Positions 52,188 to 59,781 of a stretch of DNA of 64,000 nucleotides are shown here, piece by piece. Below the pieces are notes generated by a model. It did no database searches and was not told the DNA's origin. It saw nothing but the letters and a program-made list of their open reading frames with translations. Position 1 is the stretch's first letter; each line of letters opens with the position of its first letter. This DNA is from Agromyces atrinae. GTDB lineage: Bacteria; Actinomycetota; Actinomycetes; Actinomycetales; Microbacteriaceae. A program made the position numbers and the translations under genes. The stretch lies in assembly GCF_013407835.1 (NCBI RefSeq), contig NZ_JACCBI010000001.1:1798001-1862000 (forward strand), in the 5' to 3' direction.

Positions 52188-53525
52188 ATGAGCCAGACCG
52201 CGATCGCGGCGGGGGCGGTCCTTCGGCTGTCCGTCGTCAGCGAAGACCGACGTCTCGATGTCGCCGTGCCCGCGCAGATTCCGCTCGTCGAGCTGCTGCC
52301 CGGCTTCGCACGGAGCCTCGGGCTGCTCGACCCGACGCTCGCCCATGGCGGATACGCGCTCCATCGCGCCGACGGCGGCGTCCTCGATCCCGCGCGCGGC
52401 GCCGGCGCTCAGGGCGTCCACGACGGCGAACTCCTGACCCTCGTCCGCGGCGGCCTCCTCGCAGAAGCGCGCGTCTACGACGACGTCGTCGAGGCCGTCA
52501 TCGACGCGACCAAGGAGCAGCACGACTCCTGGACCCCGAACGACAGCTCGCGCACGGCTCTCGCCATCAGCGTGACCTTCCTCGCCCTCTGCGCCCTGCT
52601 CCTCCTCGGCACCGGTCGCGAGCTCGGCCTCTCGGCGATCCTCGCCGCCGCCGGCGCGGTCGTGCTCGTCGCGACATCCGCCGTGCTGGGCCGTCTGCGC
52701 CAGCCCGAGGCGAGTGCCGCTCTCGGGCTCGCTGCCGCGACCTACGGCGGCATCGCCGGCTTCCTCGCCGTTCCCGGCGACGTGATCTGGGGTTGGCCTC
52801 TCGCCGCGGCGGGCGCTGGTCTCATCGTCGTCGGCGGGATCAGCCTCGCGTTCACGCCGCAGAAGCCCGAGATCCACCTCGTACCGGTCGTGCTCGGCGC
52901 GAGCATCGGCCTGACGGCGACGATCACGGCGGGCCTCGGCCTCGACCCCGTCGGCCCGTACGCCATCATGCTCGCCGTGACGGCGACGCTCGCGAACGGT
53001 CTGCCCTGGCTCGCGCTCAGCACGACCCGCATCCGCGTGGTCTCGGCTCAGACCGACGCCGAGATCTTCGCCGCTCCCGACCCCATCGACGCCGACGAGG
53101 TCAAGCGCCGCGCGGCGGCCGGAGCCCGCGTGCTCGTCGCGCTGCGCATGGCCCTCGGGCTCGCGGCTCTCGCGGCGACCCCGCTCATCGCCGCGAACGG
53201 CGTCACGGGCGCGCTGCTCACGACCCTCGCGTTCGTCGGCATGATGTTCCAGTCGCGCCAGACCTACGCTCGCGCGGGCGTCCTCACGCTCATGGCCCTC
53301 GGCGCCCTCGGCCTCGCGGCGACGGGGCTCACCGTCATCCTGACCCAGCCCGATCTCCGCATCGGCCTGCTCATCGTGCTCCTCGTGGCGACGGCGCTCC
53401 TCGTCGGCCTCACCCTGCTGTCGCCTCGCGCTCGTCTCCGTATCGGCCGCGTCGCCGACACGGTCGAGGTCATCGCGCTCGCCCTCTTGCTGCCCCTCGG
53501 GGTCGCGACCGCCGGGCTCGCCTGA
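52188..53525 (+). CDS. eccD: Type VII secretion integral membrane protein EccD
   Basis: A 445-residue protein: ubiquitin-like N-terminal domain (about residues 10-95, 'DVAVPAQIPLVELLPGFARS' and 'LLTLVRGGLL'), then about 11 transmembrane helices. It forms the membrane vestibule of the ESX core complex with EccB and EccC. The ATG at 52188 has GGGGAAG upstream; an in-frame start 11 codons earlier is less likely. eccB follows after three bases. The other EccD-like gene (46583-47950) has the same plan on the opposite strand. Confidence 0.9.
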   Translation: MSQTAIAAGAVLRLSVVSEDRRLDVAVPAQIPLVELLPGFARSLGLLDPTLAHGGYALHRADGGVLDPARGAGAQGVHDGELLTLVRGGLLAEARVYDDVVEAVIDATKEQHDSWTPNDSSRTALAISVTFLALCALLLLGTGRELGLSAILAAAGAVVLVATSAVLGRLRQPEASAALGLAAATYGGIAGFLAVPGDVIWGWPLAAAGAGLIVVGGISLAFTPQKPEIHLVPVVLGASIGLTATITAGLGLDPVGPYAIMLAVTATLANGLPWLALSTTRIRVVSAQTDAEIFAAPDPIDADEVKRRAAAGARVLVALRMALGLAALAATPLIAANGVTGALLTTLAFVGMMFQSRQTYARAGVLTLMALGALGLAATGLTVILTQPDLRIGLLIVLLVATALLVGLTLLSPRARLRIGRVADTVEVIALALLLPLGVATAGLA

Positions 53526-53528
53526 GCG

Positions 53529-54854
53529 ATGGCGACCAAGAAAGATCTCATCGAGGCGCAGGGCTTCAGCCGGCGCCGTCTGCTGTCGGCGTTCACGGGC
53601 GGTGCACCGGGCGGCAAAGAACTCGACCCCGCAAAGCCCCTCCGGGCCGTCATCGCCGGCATCGCGCTGACCGCTGCTGTCATCCTCGGCGGCGTGTTCT
53701 ACGGACTCATCCGCCCGGGGCTGCCCCAGGGCTGGGAGAACAACCGGCTCGTGCTCGCGAGCGACACGGGCGCCCGCTACCTCTCGGTCGAAGGCGTGCT
53801 CCACCCCGTCATCAACACGGCGAGTGCGCGACTCCTCATTCCCGCGGGCGACTTCACGGTCGTGAGCACCGACCAGGGCACGCTCGCCGGCATCGAGATC
53901 GGCGACACGATCGGAATCGTGGGCGCGCCCGACGATCTGCCGGCTCCCGACGACCTCATCAACTCGGGCTGGACCGCGTGCGTCTCGGGCGACGCCCAGA
54001 CCGCCGTCTCGATCTCCGCGGCACCCGACGCGACGCCCGCCGCGGGCGACGGCGCCGTCGTCTCGCGTGACGGCGATCTCTTCGTGGTCTCCGGAGGCTT
54101 CCGCTATGCGGTCGCCGAAGACGAGGCGAACGCGGTGCTGCGAGCCGTGGGCCTCGGCGCCGCGAGCCCCGTCGCCGTCGAGGGGCGCTGGCTCAACCTC
54201 TTCGAGCCCGGCGACGAGCTCGAAGCCATCGAGCTCTCCGACGCCGGCGCGAGCCTCCGCGGCACCGACCTCACCGTCGGCACCGTCGTGCACGCCCAGG
54301 GCACCCCCGACGACGAGCGCTACGTCGTCCTGAAGTCGCGCGAGCTCGCACCGCTCTCGCCCCTGGCCTACCAGCTCTACCTCCTCGGAACCGGAGCGGA
54401 TGCCGAGGAGCGCGAGGTCAGCCCCGCCGAGATCGCGAACCTCCCGACGGCGTCGACGCCGGCCGGCGGCACCGGTTGGCCGAGCGCCGTGCTCACCGAG
54501 CTCGACGCCGAGACCGTGCCGTGCGCCGTGCTCGGCGACGAACTCGGTGTCGCGACGACCTCGCTCGGATCGGCTCCGAGCGCCACCATCGACTCCCCCG
54601 GTGTCACCGTCGACATCGGAGCGGGCGCACTCGTCCAGGCCGGCGCCGCCGCGCCGCGCGTGCTCCTCGACGAGTCGGGCACCGCGTTCCCCATCCCCGG
54701 CACGAACACCGACCTCATCGAACGCCTCGGTTATGCGGCGGATGACGTCGGCCCCGTCATCCCCTCGTGGATCGACTTCTTCGCCGCCGGCCCGAGCCTC
54801 ACCCCCGAGGCCGCCGGCCAGAGCCCGAGCACCGACGCGTCGAGCTCACGATGA
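53529..54854 (+). CDS. eccB: Type VII secretion protein EccB
   Basis: A 441-residue protein with a short cytoplasmic N-terminus ('TKKDLIEAQGFSRRRLLSAF', family hallmark), one helix (about residues 40-62) and a large extracytoplasmic domain of repeated propeller-like units. EccB caps the ESX core on the outer face. The N-terminal 'EAQGFSRRR' and 'PGLPQGWENNRLVLASDTGA' region are as in other EccB proteins. It overlaps the following mycosin-like gene by four bases (ATGA). Confidence 0.93.
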   Translation: MATKKDLIEAQGFSRRRLLSAFTGGAPGGKELDPAKPLRAVIAGIALTAAVILGGVFYGLIRPGLPQGWENNRLVLASDTGARYLSVEGVLHPVINTASARLLIPAGDFTVVSTDQGTLAGIEIGDTIGIVGAPDDLPAPDDLINSGWTACVSGDAQTAVSISAAPDATPAAGDGAVVSRDGDLFVVSGGFRYAVAEDEANAVLRAVGLGAASPVAVEGRWLNLFEPGDELEAIELSDAGASLRGTDLTVGTVVHAQGTPDDERYVVLKSRELAPLSPLAYQLYLLGTGADAEEREVSPAEIANLPTASTPAGGTGWPSAVLTELDAETVPCAVLGDELGVATTSLGSAPSATIDSPGVTVDIGAGALVQAGAAAPRVLLDESGTAFPIPGTNTDLIERLGYAADDVGPVIPSWIDFFAAGPSLTPEAAGQSPSTDASSSR

Positions 54855-56164
54855 GGTTCGCGCGACTCGCTGCGAGTGCGGCCTTCGGCGCGGTGGCTCT
54901 CGCCGGCTTCATCGCGGCGCCGGCACCGACGACCGTCGCGATCGCGGCCTCGAACGAATGCGCGCCCGGCAACATCGCGTTCTCCCCCGACGCGCCCCTC
55001 GCGTTCCCGCTCCTGCAGACGGATGCCGCGTGGGCGCGCAGCACGGGCGCGGGCATCGTCGTCGCCGTCGTCGACTCGGGTATCGACGGCTCCAACCCGC
55101 ACCTGAAGAACGCCGTGGTCGGCGGTATCGACCTCGTGGGCGACGGCGAACGCGCCGATGGTCTGAGCGACCCGCAGGGCCATGGCACGGCCATCGCCGG
55201 GCAGATCGCCGCGCGTGCCGTCGACGGTTCGGGGGTTATCGGCCTCGCGCCCGATGCGAAGGTCATGCCCGTGCGCGTCTTCCGCGGAACCGACGACGAA
55301 TCGGTGCGAAACGGCTTCGGACCGACGACCGAACGCCTCGCGACCGGCATCCGCTACGCCGCCGAGAACGGCGCGACGATCATCAACGTCTCGCTGAGCG
55401 ACTACGCCGACTCGGGCGCACTGCGTGACGCCGTCGACTTCGCCCACTCGCGCGGCAGCCTCGTCGTCGCGAGCGCCGGCAACCGCGCGACGAGCGAGGA
55501 CACCACCGACGGCCCGCGCTACCCCGCGGCGTACGATGCGGCGCTCGCGGTCACGGCGACCGACAACAGCGGTGTGGTGACGGATGACTCGATCCACGGC
55601 CCGCACGTCGATGTCGCCGCTCCCGGCGCCGAGGTCGCGACGTCGGCGACGGGTGCCGGGGACTGCATCTACGCGTCCGATGCGCCGTCGTCGAGCTTCG
55701 CGACGGGGTACACGAGCGCGGCTGCGGCACTCGTCGCCGCCGCCCACCCCGGCGAGGGCCCCGACGAGTGGGCCTACCGGCTCGAGGCGACCGCCGCGCG
55801 CACCGACCCCGACCGCCGCGACGACGTCAACGGCTGGGGGCTCATCCAGCCCGCGAGTGCGATCACGCTGCTGCCCGACGCGACGACGCGCGGCCCCGAG
55901 GGACCGTTCTTCGACACCTCGGCGAGTGCCGTGCGCCCGGGCGGCGCCGTCGTCACCCCGAACTCCGACCCGTCGCCCTTCGTGCTGACGGCCGAGGCGA
56001 CCGCGCTCCTGACCGTCGCGGGGGCTGCCGCCCTCGGCACGATCGGAACCGTCATCATCCTGCGTCGTCGCCGACAGACCGAGCGCGAGACCGTCGCTGC
56101 GGCGGTCGCCGCGCCCACGGGTCTCGGCCTCCTCGAGCGCGAGTCGGTCGACGAGTACGAGTAG
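54851..56164 (+). CDS. Second mycosin-like S8 serine protease
   Basis: A 437-residue protein with signal peptide (about 1-33), S8 domain and a C-terminal helix (about 383-405). Catalytic residues: Asp in 'VAVVDSGIDG' (about 74), His in 'GHGTAIAGQIA' (about 113) and Ser in 'PSSSFATGYTSAAAAL' (about 283). The serine motif departs from the usual GTSxAxP, with Ser-Ser-Phe-Ala-Thr-Gly instead. It lies directly after eccB, and with the GTG-start mycP on the other strand gives the locus two proteases. It may mature the substrates or control the core. Confidence 0.87.
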   Translation: MRFARLAASAAFGAVALAGFIAAPAPTTVAIAASNECAPGNIAFSPDAPLAFPLLQTDAAWARSTGAGIVVAVVDSGIDGSNPHLKNAVVGGIDLVGDGERADGLSDPQGHGTAIAGQIAARAVDGSGVIGLAPDAKVMPVRVFRGTDDESVRNGFGPTTERLATGIRYAAENGATIINVSLSDYADSGALRDAVDFAHSRGSLVVASAGNRATSEDTTDGPRYPAAYDAALAVTATDNSGVVTDDSIHGPHVDVAAPGAEVATSATGAGDCIYASDAPSSSFATGYTSAAAALVAAAHPGEGPDEWAYRLEATAARTDPDRRDDVNGWGLIQPASAITLLPDATTRGPEGPFFDTSASAVRPGGAVVTPNSDPSPFVLTAEATALLTVAGAAALGTIGTVIILRRRRQTERETVAAAVAAPTGLGLLERESVDEYE

Positions 56165-56534
56165 TCGCAGCTCTCTGCTGCCTTGTCCCTGCTCACTGCC
56201 TGCTCCTGACCCCTGCCTGCTCCCTGGCCTCTGCTCCCTGGCCCCTGCCTGCTCCTGACCTCTCCCTGGCTGCCTGGCTCCCTGGCTCCCTGGCCCCTAC
56301 CTTCCGCGCCCCGCTCCTCGCTCTCCCCTCTCTGTCCGTTACAGCGGAGATTCCGACGACGCGCCGACCAGGGATGCCTCGTCAGCGGTGTGTCGCGCTG
56401 AGTTCCGCCAGAACGGCACGCAGGCGCGGCGCGGCTGGCAGATGCGGCAAGCGGGTGCGGGGTGGATGCCGCGGGCGGATGCCGCGGGTGCGGTGTGGGG
56501 CCGCGGGCGCGGCATTGGAACTGAGGGCGGGGCG
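56165..56534. repeat. 370-bp convergent gap with degenerate CTGCCTGCTCC/CTCCCTGG repeats
   Basis: No gene is visible. From about 56170 to 56299 the plus strand is a run of short, related pyrimidine-rich units (CTGCCTGCTCCTGACC, CTCCCTGGCC and variants) repeated many times, with almost no A. It is unlike the surrounding sequence. Family D palindrome copy 2 follows at 56333-56419, then GC-rich sequence with small GATGCCGCGGG repeats (about 56465-56490). Confidence 0.6.
56333..56419. repeat. 87-bp palindrome, family D copy 2
   Basis: Ends TGTCCGTTACAGCGGA and TCCGCCAGAACGGCAC are imperfectly complementary, and its reverse complement aligns with 41142-41229 through GCGGAAC, GCGACAC and GGCGCGTCG blocks. 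It lies between convergent genes. Confidence 0.65.
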
Positions 56535-57416
56535 TCAGACGGCGAGAGCGGTGACGACGAGGGCCGCGAGACCCACGACCGAGACGACGCTCGCGAGAGC
56601 GACGGCGCCGAGCGCGATGAGACCGACGCGACGTGAGCGACGCTCGACCGAGGGCAGGCTGCCGTCGACGACGCGCGTCGCGGGCGGAGCGGGGGCGAGC
56701 CCGACGGGCGGGGCCGCGGGCTCGGGAACCTCACGCGGCGCGTACGGGTCGATCGCTCCCGGTCCTGGTGCGACGACCGACGATCGCAGCAGCGCCGGGT
56801 CGATGGGAGCGGGCGTGAGGGCGCGTCGACCGCGACGCGTGAGGAGCCGCAGAGCGGGTGCCGACGACTTCTTGACGGGGCGGTCGCCGTCGCTCGTCGG
56901 AGCCGGTGCCGACGTGTCGGGCGCATCCGCGGCATCCCGCTTCGCGCGTCGACCGACGACGATCGTGCCGTCCTCGGTGGTCGGAGCATCGGCCGGCGCT
57001 CGATCGCGATCCACGACGATGGTGCCGTCATCGGCCACGGGAGCATCCCGGTCGACGACGATGGTCCCGTCATCCACGGGAGCGGGCGCACCTCGGTCGA
57101 CCACGACCGTGCCCTCGTCCACCGGCCCAGCACGATCTACGACGACAGTGCCCTCATCCACGGGCGCACTTCGATCAACGACGACCGTGCCCTCATCCAC
57201 CGGCCCAGCACGATCGACGACGACCGTGCCCTCATCCACCGGCGCAGCACGGTCGACGACGACCGTGCCCTCATCCACCGGCGCAGGACGGTCGACGACG
57301 ACGGTCCCCTCGTCGACATCCGTCTCGCGGTCGACCACGACGGTGCCGTCGACGTCGTCGTCGGGGCTGTCGACGGTCTCCGGAGACTCGGGCTGGGAGG
57401 ATCGATCGGTCGCCAT
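56535..57416 (-). CDS. Tail-anchored protein with ten GTVVVDR threonine motifs
   Basis: A 293-residue acidic protein. Residues 1-155 are low-complexity and contain ten copies of a motif of the form acidic-acidic-Gly-Thr-(Val/Ile)-Val-Val-Asp-Arg, mostly at a period of 13 residues. A Pro/Ala-rich stretch follows, and one helix (about 267-290) lies at the C-terminus. I do not recognise the family. The motif also occurs once in the FHA protein of the same operon ('ESTVVVDRRPK'), just before its FHA domain. Threonines flanked by acidic residues on one side and Val on the other suit kinase and FHA binding, so I infer a multivalent phosphothreonine scaffold. It starts two bases after the phosphatase. 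Confidence 0.7.
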   Translation of the reverse strand: MATDRSSQPESPETVDSPDDDVDGTVVVDRETDVDEGTVVVDRPAPVDEGTVVVDRAAPVDEGTVVVDRAGPVDEGTVVVDRSAPVDEGTVVVDRAGPVDEGTVVVDRGAPAPVDDGTIVVDRDAPVADDGTIVVDRDRAPADAPTTEDGTIVVGRRAKRDAADAPDTSAPAPTSDGDRPVKKSSAPALRLLTRRGRRALTPAPIDPALLRSSVVAPGPGAIDPYAPREVPEPAAPPVGLAPAPPATRVVDGSLPSVERRSRRVGLIALGAVALASVVSVVGLAALVVTALAV

Positions 57417-57418
57417 CG

Positions 57419-58255
57419 TCAGACCACCACGCGCACGGGGATCGTCGTGTCGTCGATCATCGAGTCGCCGAGGCCGAGGCTCGCGAATCGCAGGCTTGTC
57501 GTGTCGTCGTTCGTGAGACGTCCGCCTCCCGAGACGACGTCGACGACGATGACCGTGATGTTGTCGCGTCCGCCGGCCTGGTTCGCCCGCTGCACGAGCG
57601 CCTCGGCCGCCGACTCGGGGCGACCGCTCATCGTGAGCGTCGCACGGATCGCCTCGTCGCTGACCTCCGACGTGAGTCCGTCGGAGCAGATGAGCAGACG
57701 CTCGCCGTCGGTGACGGGCATGAGCCAGCTGTCGGCGGTCGAATCGGGGGCGCCGATCGCCCGCGTGATGACGTTGCGTCGGGCGAAGGTCGCGAGGTCT
57801 TCGGGGCGGAGCGCGCCCTCGTCGACGAGCTCCTGGCCGAGCGAGTGGTCGACGGTGATCTGCTCGAGGTCGCTGCCCGTGTGACGGTAGACGCGCGAGT
57901 CGCCGACGTTGAAGACGAGCCAGTGCGGCAGGCCGTCGTGCTCGACGAGAGCGACTCCCGAGACCGTGCTGCCCGCACCGCGCTTCGTCGTGCCCGAGAC
58001 GACCTCGACGGCGTCATCCGCGGCGGACAGCGCATCGCGCACCTCGTCGAGGGTCGTGATCTCATCGCCGACGACGTGCTCGCGGAACGCGGCGACGACG
58101 GCCTGGCTCGCGAGGTCTCCGGCGTCGTATCCGCCCATGCCGTCGGCGACGAGATAGACGGGCGACTCGGCGAGGAGGGAGTCCTCGTTGGCCTGCCTCT
58201 TCTGGCCTCGATCGGTGACGGCGGCGACGGTCACCACGACGGGGGCGTTCGGCAT
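57419..58255 (-). CDS. PP2C-family Ser/Thr phosphatase
   Basis: A 278-residue cytoplasmic phosphatase with all metal-binding motifs: 'TDRGQKRQANEDS' (about 14-26), 'LVADGMGGYDAGDLAS' (about 35-50), 'FNVGDSRVYRH' (about 115), 'LICSDGLTSEV' (about 190) and 'GGRDNITVIVVD' (about 227-238). It removes phosphate from Ser/Thr, reversing PknB-type kinases. It lies between the FHA protein and the threonine-motif protein with only two-base gaps, so those are its likely substrates. No transmembrane helix is present, unlike mycobacterial PstP. Confidence 0.93.
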   Translation of the reverse strand: MPNAPVVVTVAAVTDRGQKRQANEDSLLAESPVYLVADGMGGYDAGDLASQAVVAAFREHVVGDEITTLDEVRDALSAADDAVEVVSGTTKRGAGSTVSGVALVEHDGLPHWLVFNVGDSRVYRHTGSDLEQITVDHSLGQELVDEGALRPEDLATFARRNVITRAIGAPDSTADSWLMPVTDGERLLICSDGLTSEVSDEAIRATLTMSGRPESAAEALVQRANQAGGRDNITVIVVDVVSGGGRLTNDDTTSLRFASLGLGDSMIDDTTIPVRVVV

Positions 58256-58257
58256 GC

Positions 58258-59781
58258 TCAGTCGTCCTCGCCGTACGTGACGCGCATGCCGACCTCGCCG
58301 AGCACGAAGCGCGACGTCACCTCGATAGGCACGTCGGCCTCGACGAGCGTCTCCTCGCCCGACGCGTCGACCACGAGAACGCCGTTCGTCGAACGGAGGT
58401 CGGTGATGCTCCAGCGACCGTCGTCGAGCTCGAGACGCGCGTGCGTCTTCGACAGGGTGCGGGTCTTGTCGGGAACGGGCAGTCGCTGCTCGCTGGAATC
58501 GGCGGCGGCGGGGTTGCGACCGAGCACGACGCGCGCACCGGTCAGATCGAACGACGTGCCGTCGTCGAGCACGAGCCGCCAGGGGATCTTCGGTCGACGG
58601 TCGACCACGACGGTCGACTCGAAGTCGTCATCCTCGTCGTCCTCGACGGGAGCGGCGGGCGGAGGCGAGGTGATGATCGTCTGGGCGACCGCGAAGTCGA
58701 GGTCCTCCGTGCCGGGTGCGACGGCGGCGGGGTCGGAGGCGAAGAGCGCCTGCATGTTCGACGCGGGCGCCTCGGCGGGCGCGGCCTCGATCGGGGCCTC
58801 GACGGGCGCGGAAGGCGCAGGAGGTGCCGGCGGCGCGGCGACGACCGGTGCGGCGACGGGCTCGGCCGGGGTCGGCGGCGCCGGAGGTGCCGGCGGCTGA
58901 GCGACGATCGGCACGGGAATCGGCTCGGGCAGCGGCGTGGGCGCGAGGAACTCGGGCTCGGGAGCGACGGGCACCGGGGCGGGGATGCGCGCGGGGATCG
59001 GCGGCGGAGGCAGCTCGTCGAATCCGGTGGGGGCCGGGGCCGCGGGGGGCACCGGCGAAGCGACGGGAGGCGCGGGCGGCGCGTCGGTCGGACGCGGCGC
59101 CCACGGGTTGCCCGCGACGGCGGGCGCGGGCGCCGATGCACCGAACGGCGCAGCATCGTCAGCGGGTCGCGCGGCGTATGCGGGCGACGGAATGTAGTTG
59201 CTCACCGAGTCGGAGTACTCCGAGACCGGCGCTCCGGCGTCGGAGTCGGGGCCCGTGTACGGAGGCGGGTAAGCTGCGGCTCCCGCTGCTGCGGGGATCG
59301 CATAGCCCGAGGCATCCCGTGCCGTCGGCGCGCTCTCGGCGAGCGGCCCGGTCGCCCGATCGGCCGCACCGGTCGTCGCCTGAAGACGACCGCGCTCCGG
59401 ATCGGGGTTGGTGCTGCCCCACGCGAGGAGCGTGGCCCACAGCGGCGCGATCAGCACCGCGAGCACCGTGCTGCCCGCGCCACGACCGAAGAGCACGTTG
59501 ATGCGATGCGTCGCGATGACGTACAGGTAGAGCCCGTACAGGTTCACGATCGGGATGAAGAGGAAGACGACCGACCACGCGGGCACACCGCCGCGCGCGA
59601 AGATCTCGGACGTGTTGAGGATCGGCACCCAGCCCTTCCACGACTCCGCCCCGAGGCGCGGGAACAGACGTGAGAGCGCGAGCGCGTACCACACGTAGAT
59701 TCCGACGCCGATGAGGCTCGAGATCGCCAGCATCGCGATCACGGCTCCGATCGCGGCGGAGGGGTCGTAGTAGGGATTCAC
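58258..59781 (-). CDS. DUF5684-like membrane protein with long Pro-rich linker and FHA domain
   Basis: A 507-residue protein. The N-terminus has three helices (about residues 10-32, 62-85 and 93-115) with 'RLFPRLGAESWKGWVPILNT', of the DUF5684 type. Residues 120-380 are Pro/Ala-rich. At about 390 comes 'FESTVVVDRRPK', then an FHA domain (about 400-500: 'VVLGRNPAAA', 'LSKTHARLELDD', 'TDLRSTNGVL'). FHA proteins such as GarA/OdhI carry a similar threonine just before the domain and fold onto it after phosphorylation, so self-binding is possible here. GTG start overlaps the upstream gene by four bases; the phosphatase follows. Confidence 0.85.
   Translation of the reverse strand: MNPYYDPSAAIGAVIAMLAISSLIGVGIYVWYALALSRLFPRLGAESWKGWVPILNTSEIFARGGVPAWSVVFLFIPIVNLYGLYLYVIATHRINVLFGRGAGSTVLAVLIAPLWATLLAWGSTNPDPERGRLQATTGAADRATGPLAESAPTARDASGYAIPAAAGAAAYPPPYTGPDSDAGAPVSEYSDSVSNYIPSPAYAARPADDAAPFGASAPAPAVAGNPWAPRPTDAPPAPPVASPVPPAAPAPTGFDELPPPPIPARIPAPVPVAPEPEFLAPTPLPEPIPVPIVAQPPAPPAPPTPAEPVAAPVVAAPPAPPAPSAPVEAPIEAAPAEAPASNMQALFASDPAAVAPGTEDLDFAVAQTIITSPPPAAPVEDDEDDDFESTVVVDRRPKIPWRLVLDDGTSFDLTGARVVLGRNPAAADSSEQRLPVPDKTRTLSKTHARLELDDGRWSITDLRSTNGVLVVDASGEETLVEADVPIEVTSRFVLGEVGMRVTYGEDD

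Noticed and set aside
57060..57330. 39-bp repeats as a CRISPR array
   Set aside because: The repeats are in frame, nearly contiguous, encode a 13-residue protein unit and have no unique spacers; no cas genes are nearby.
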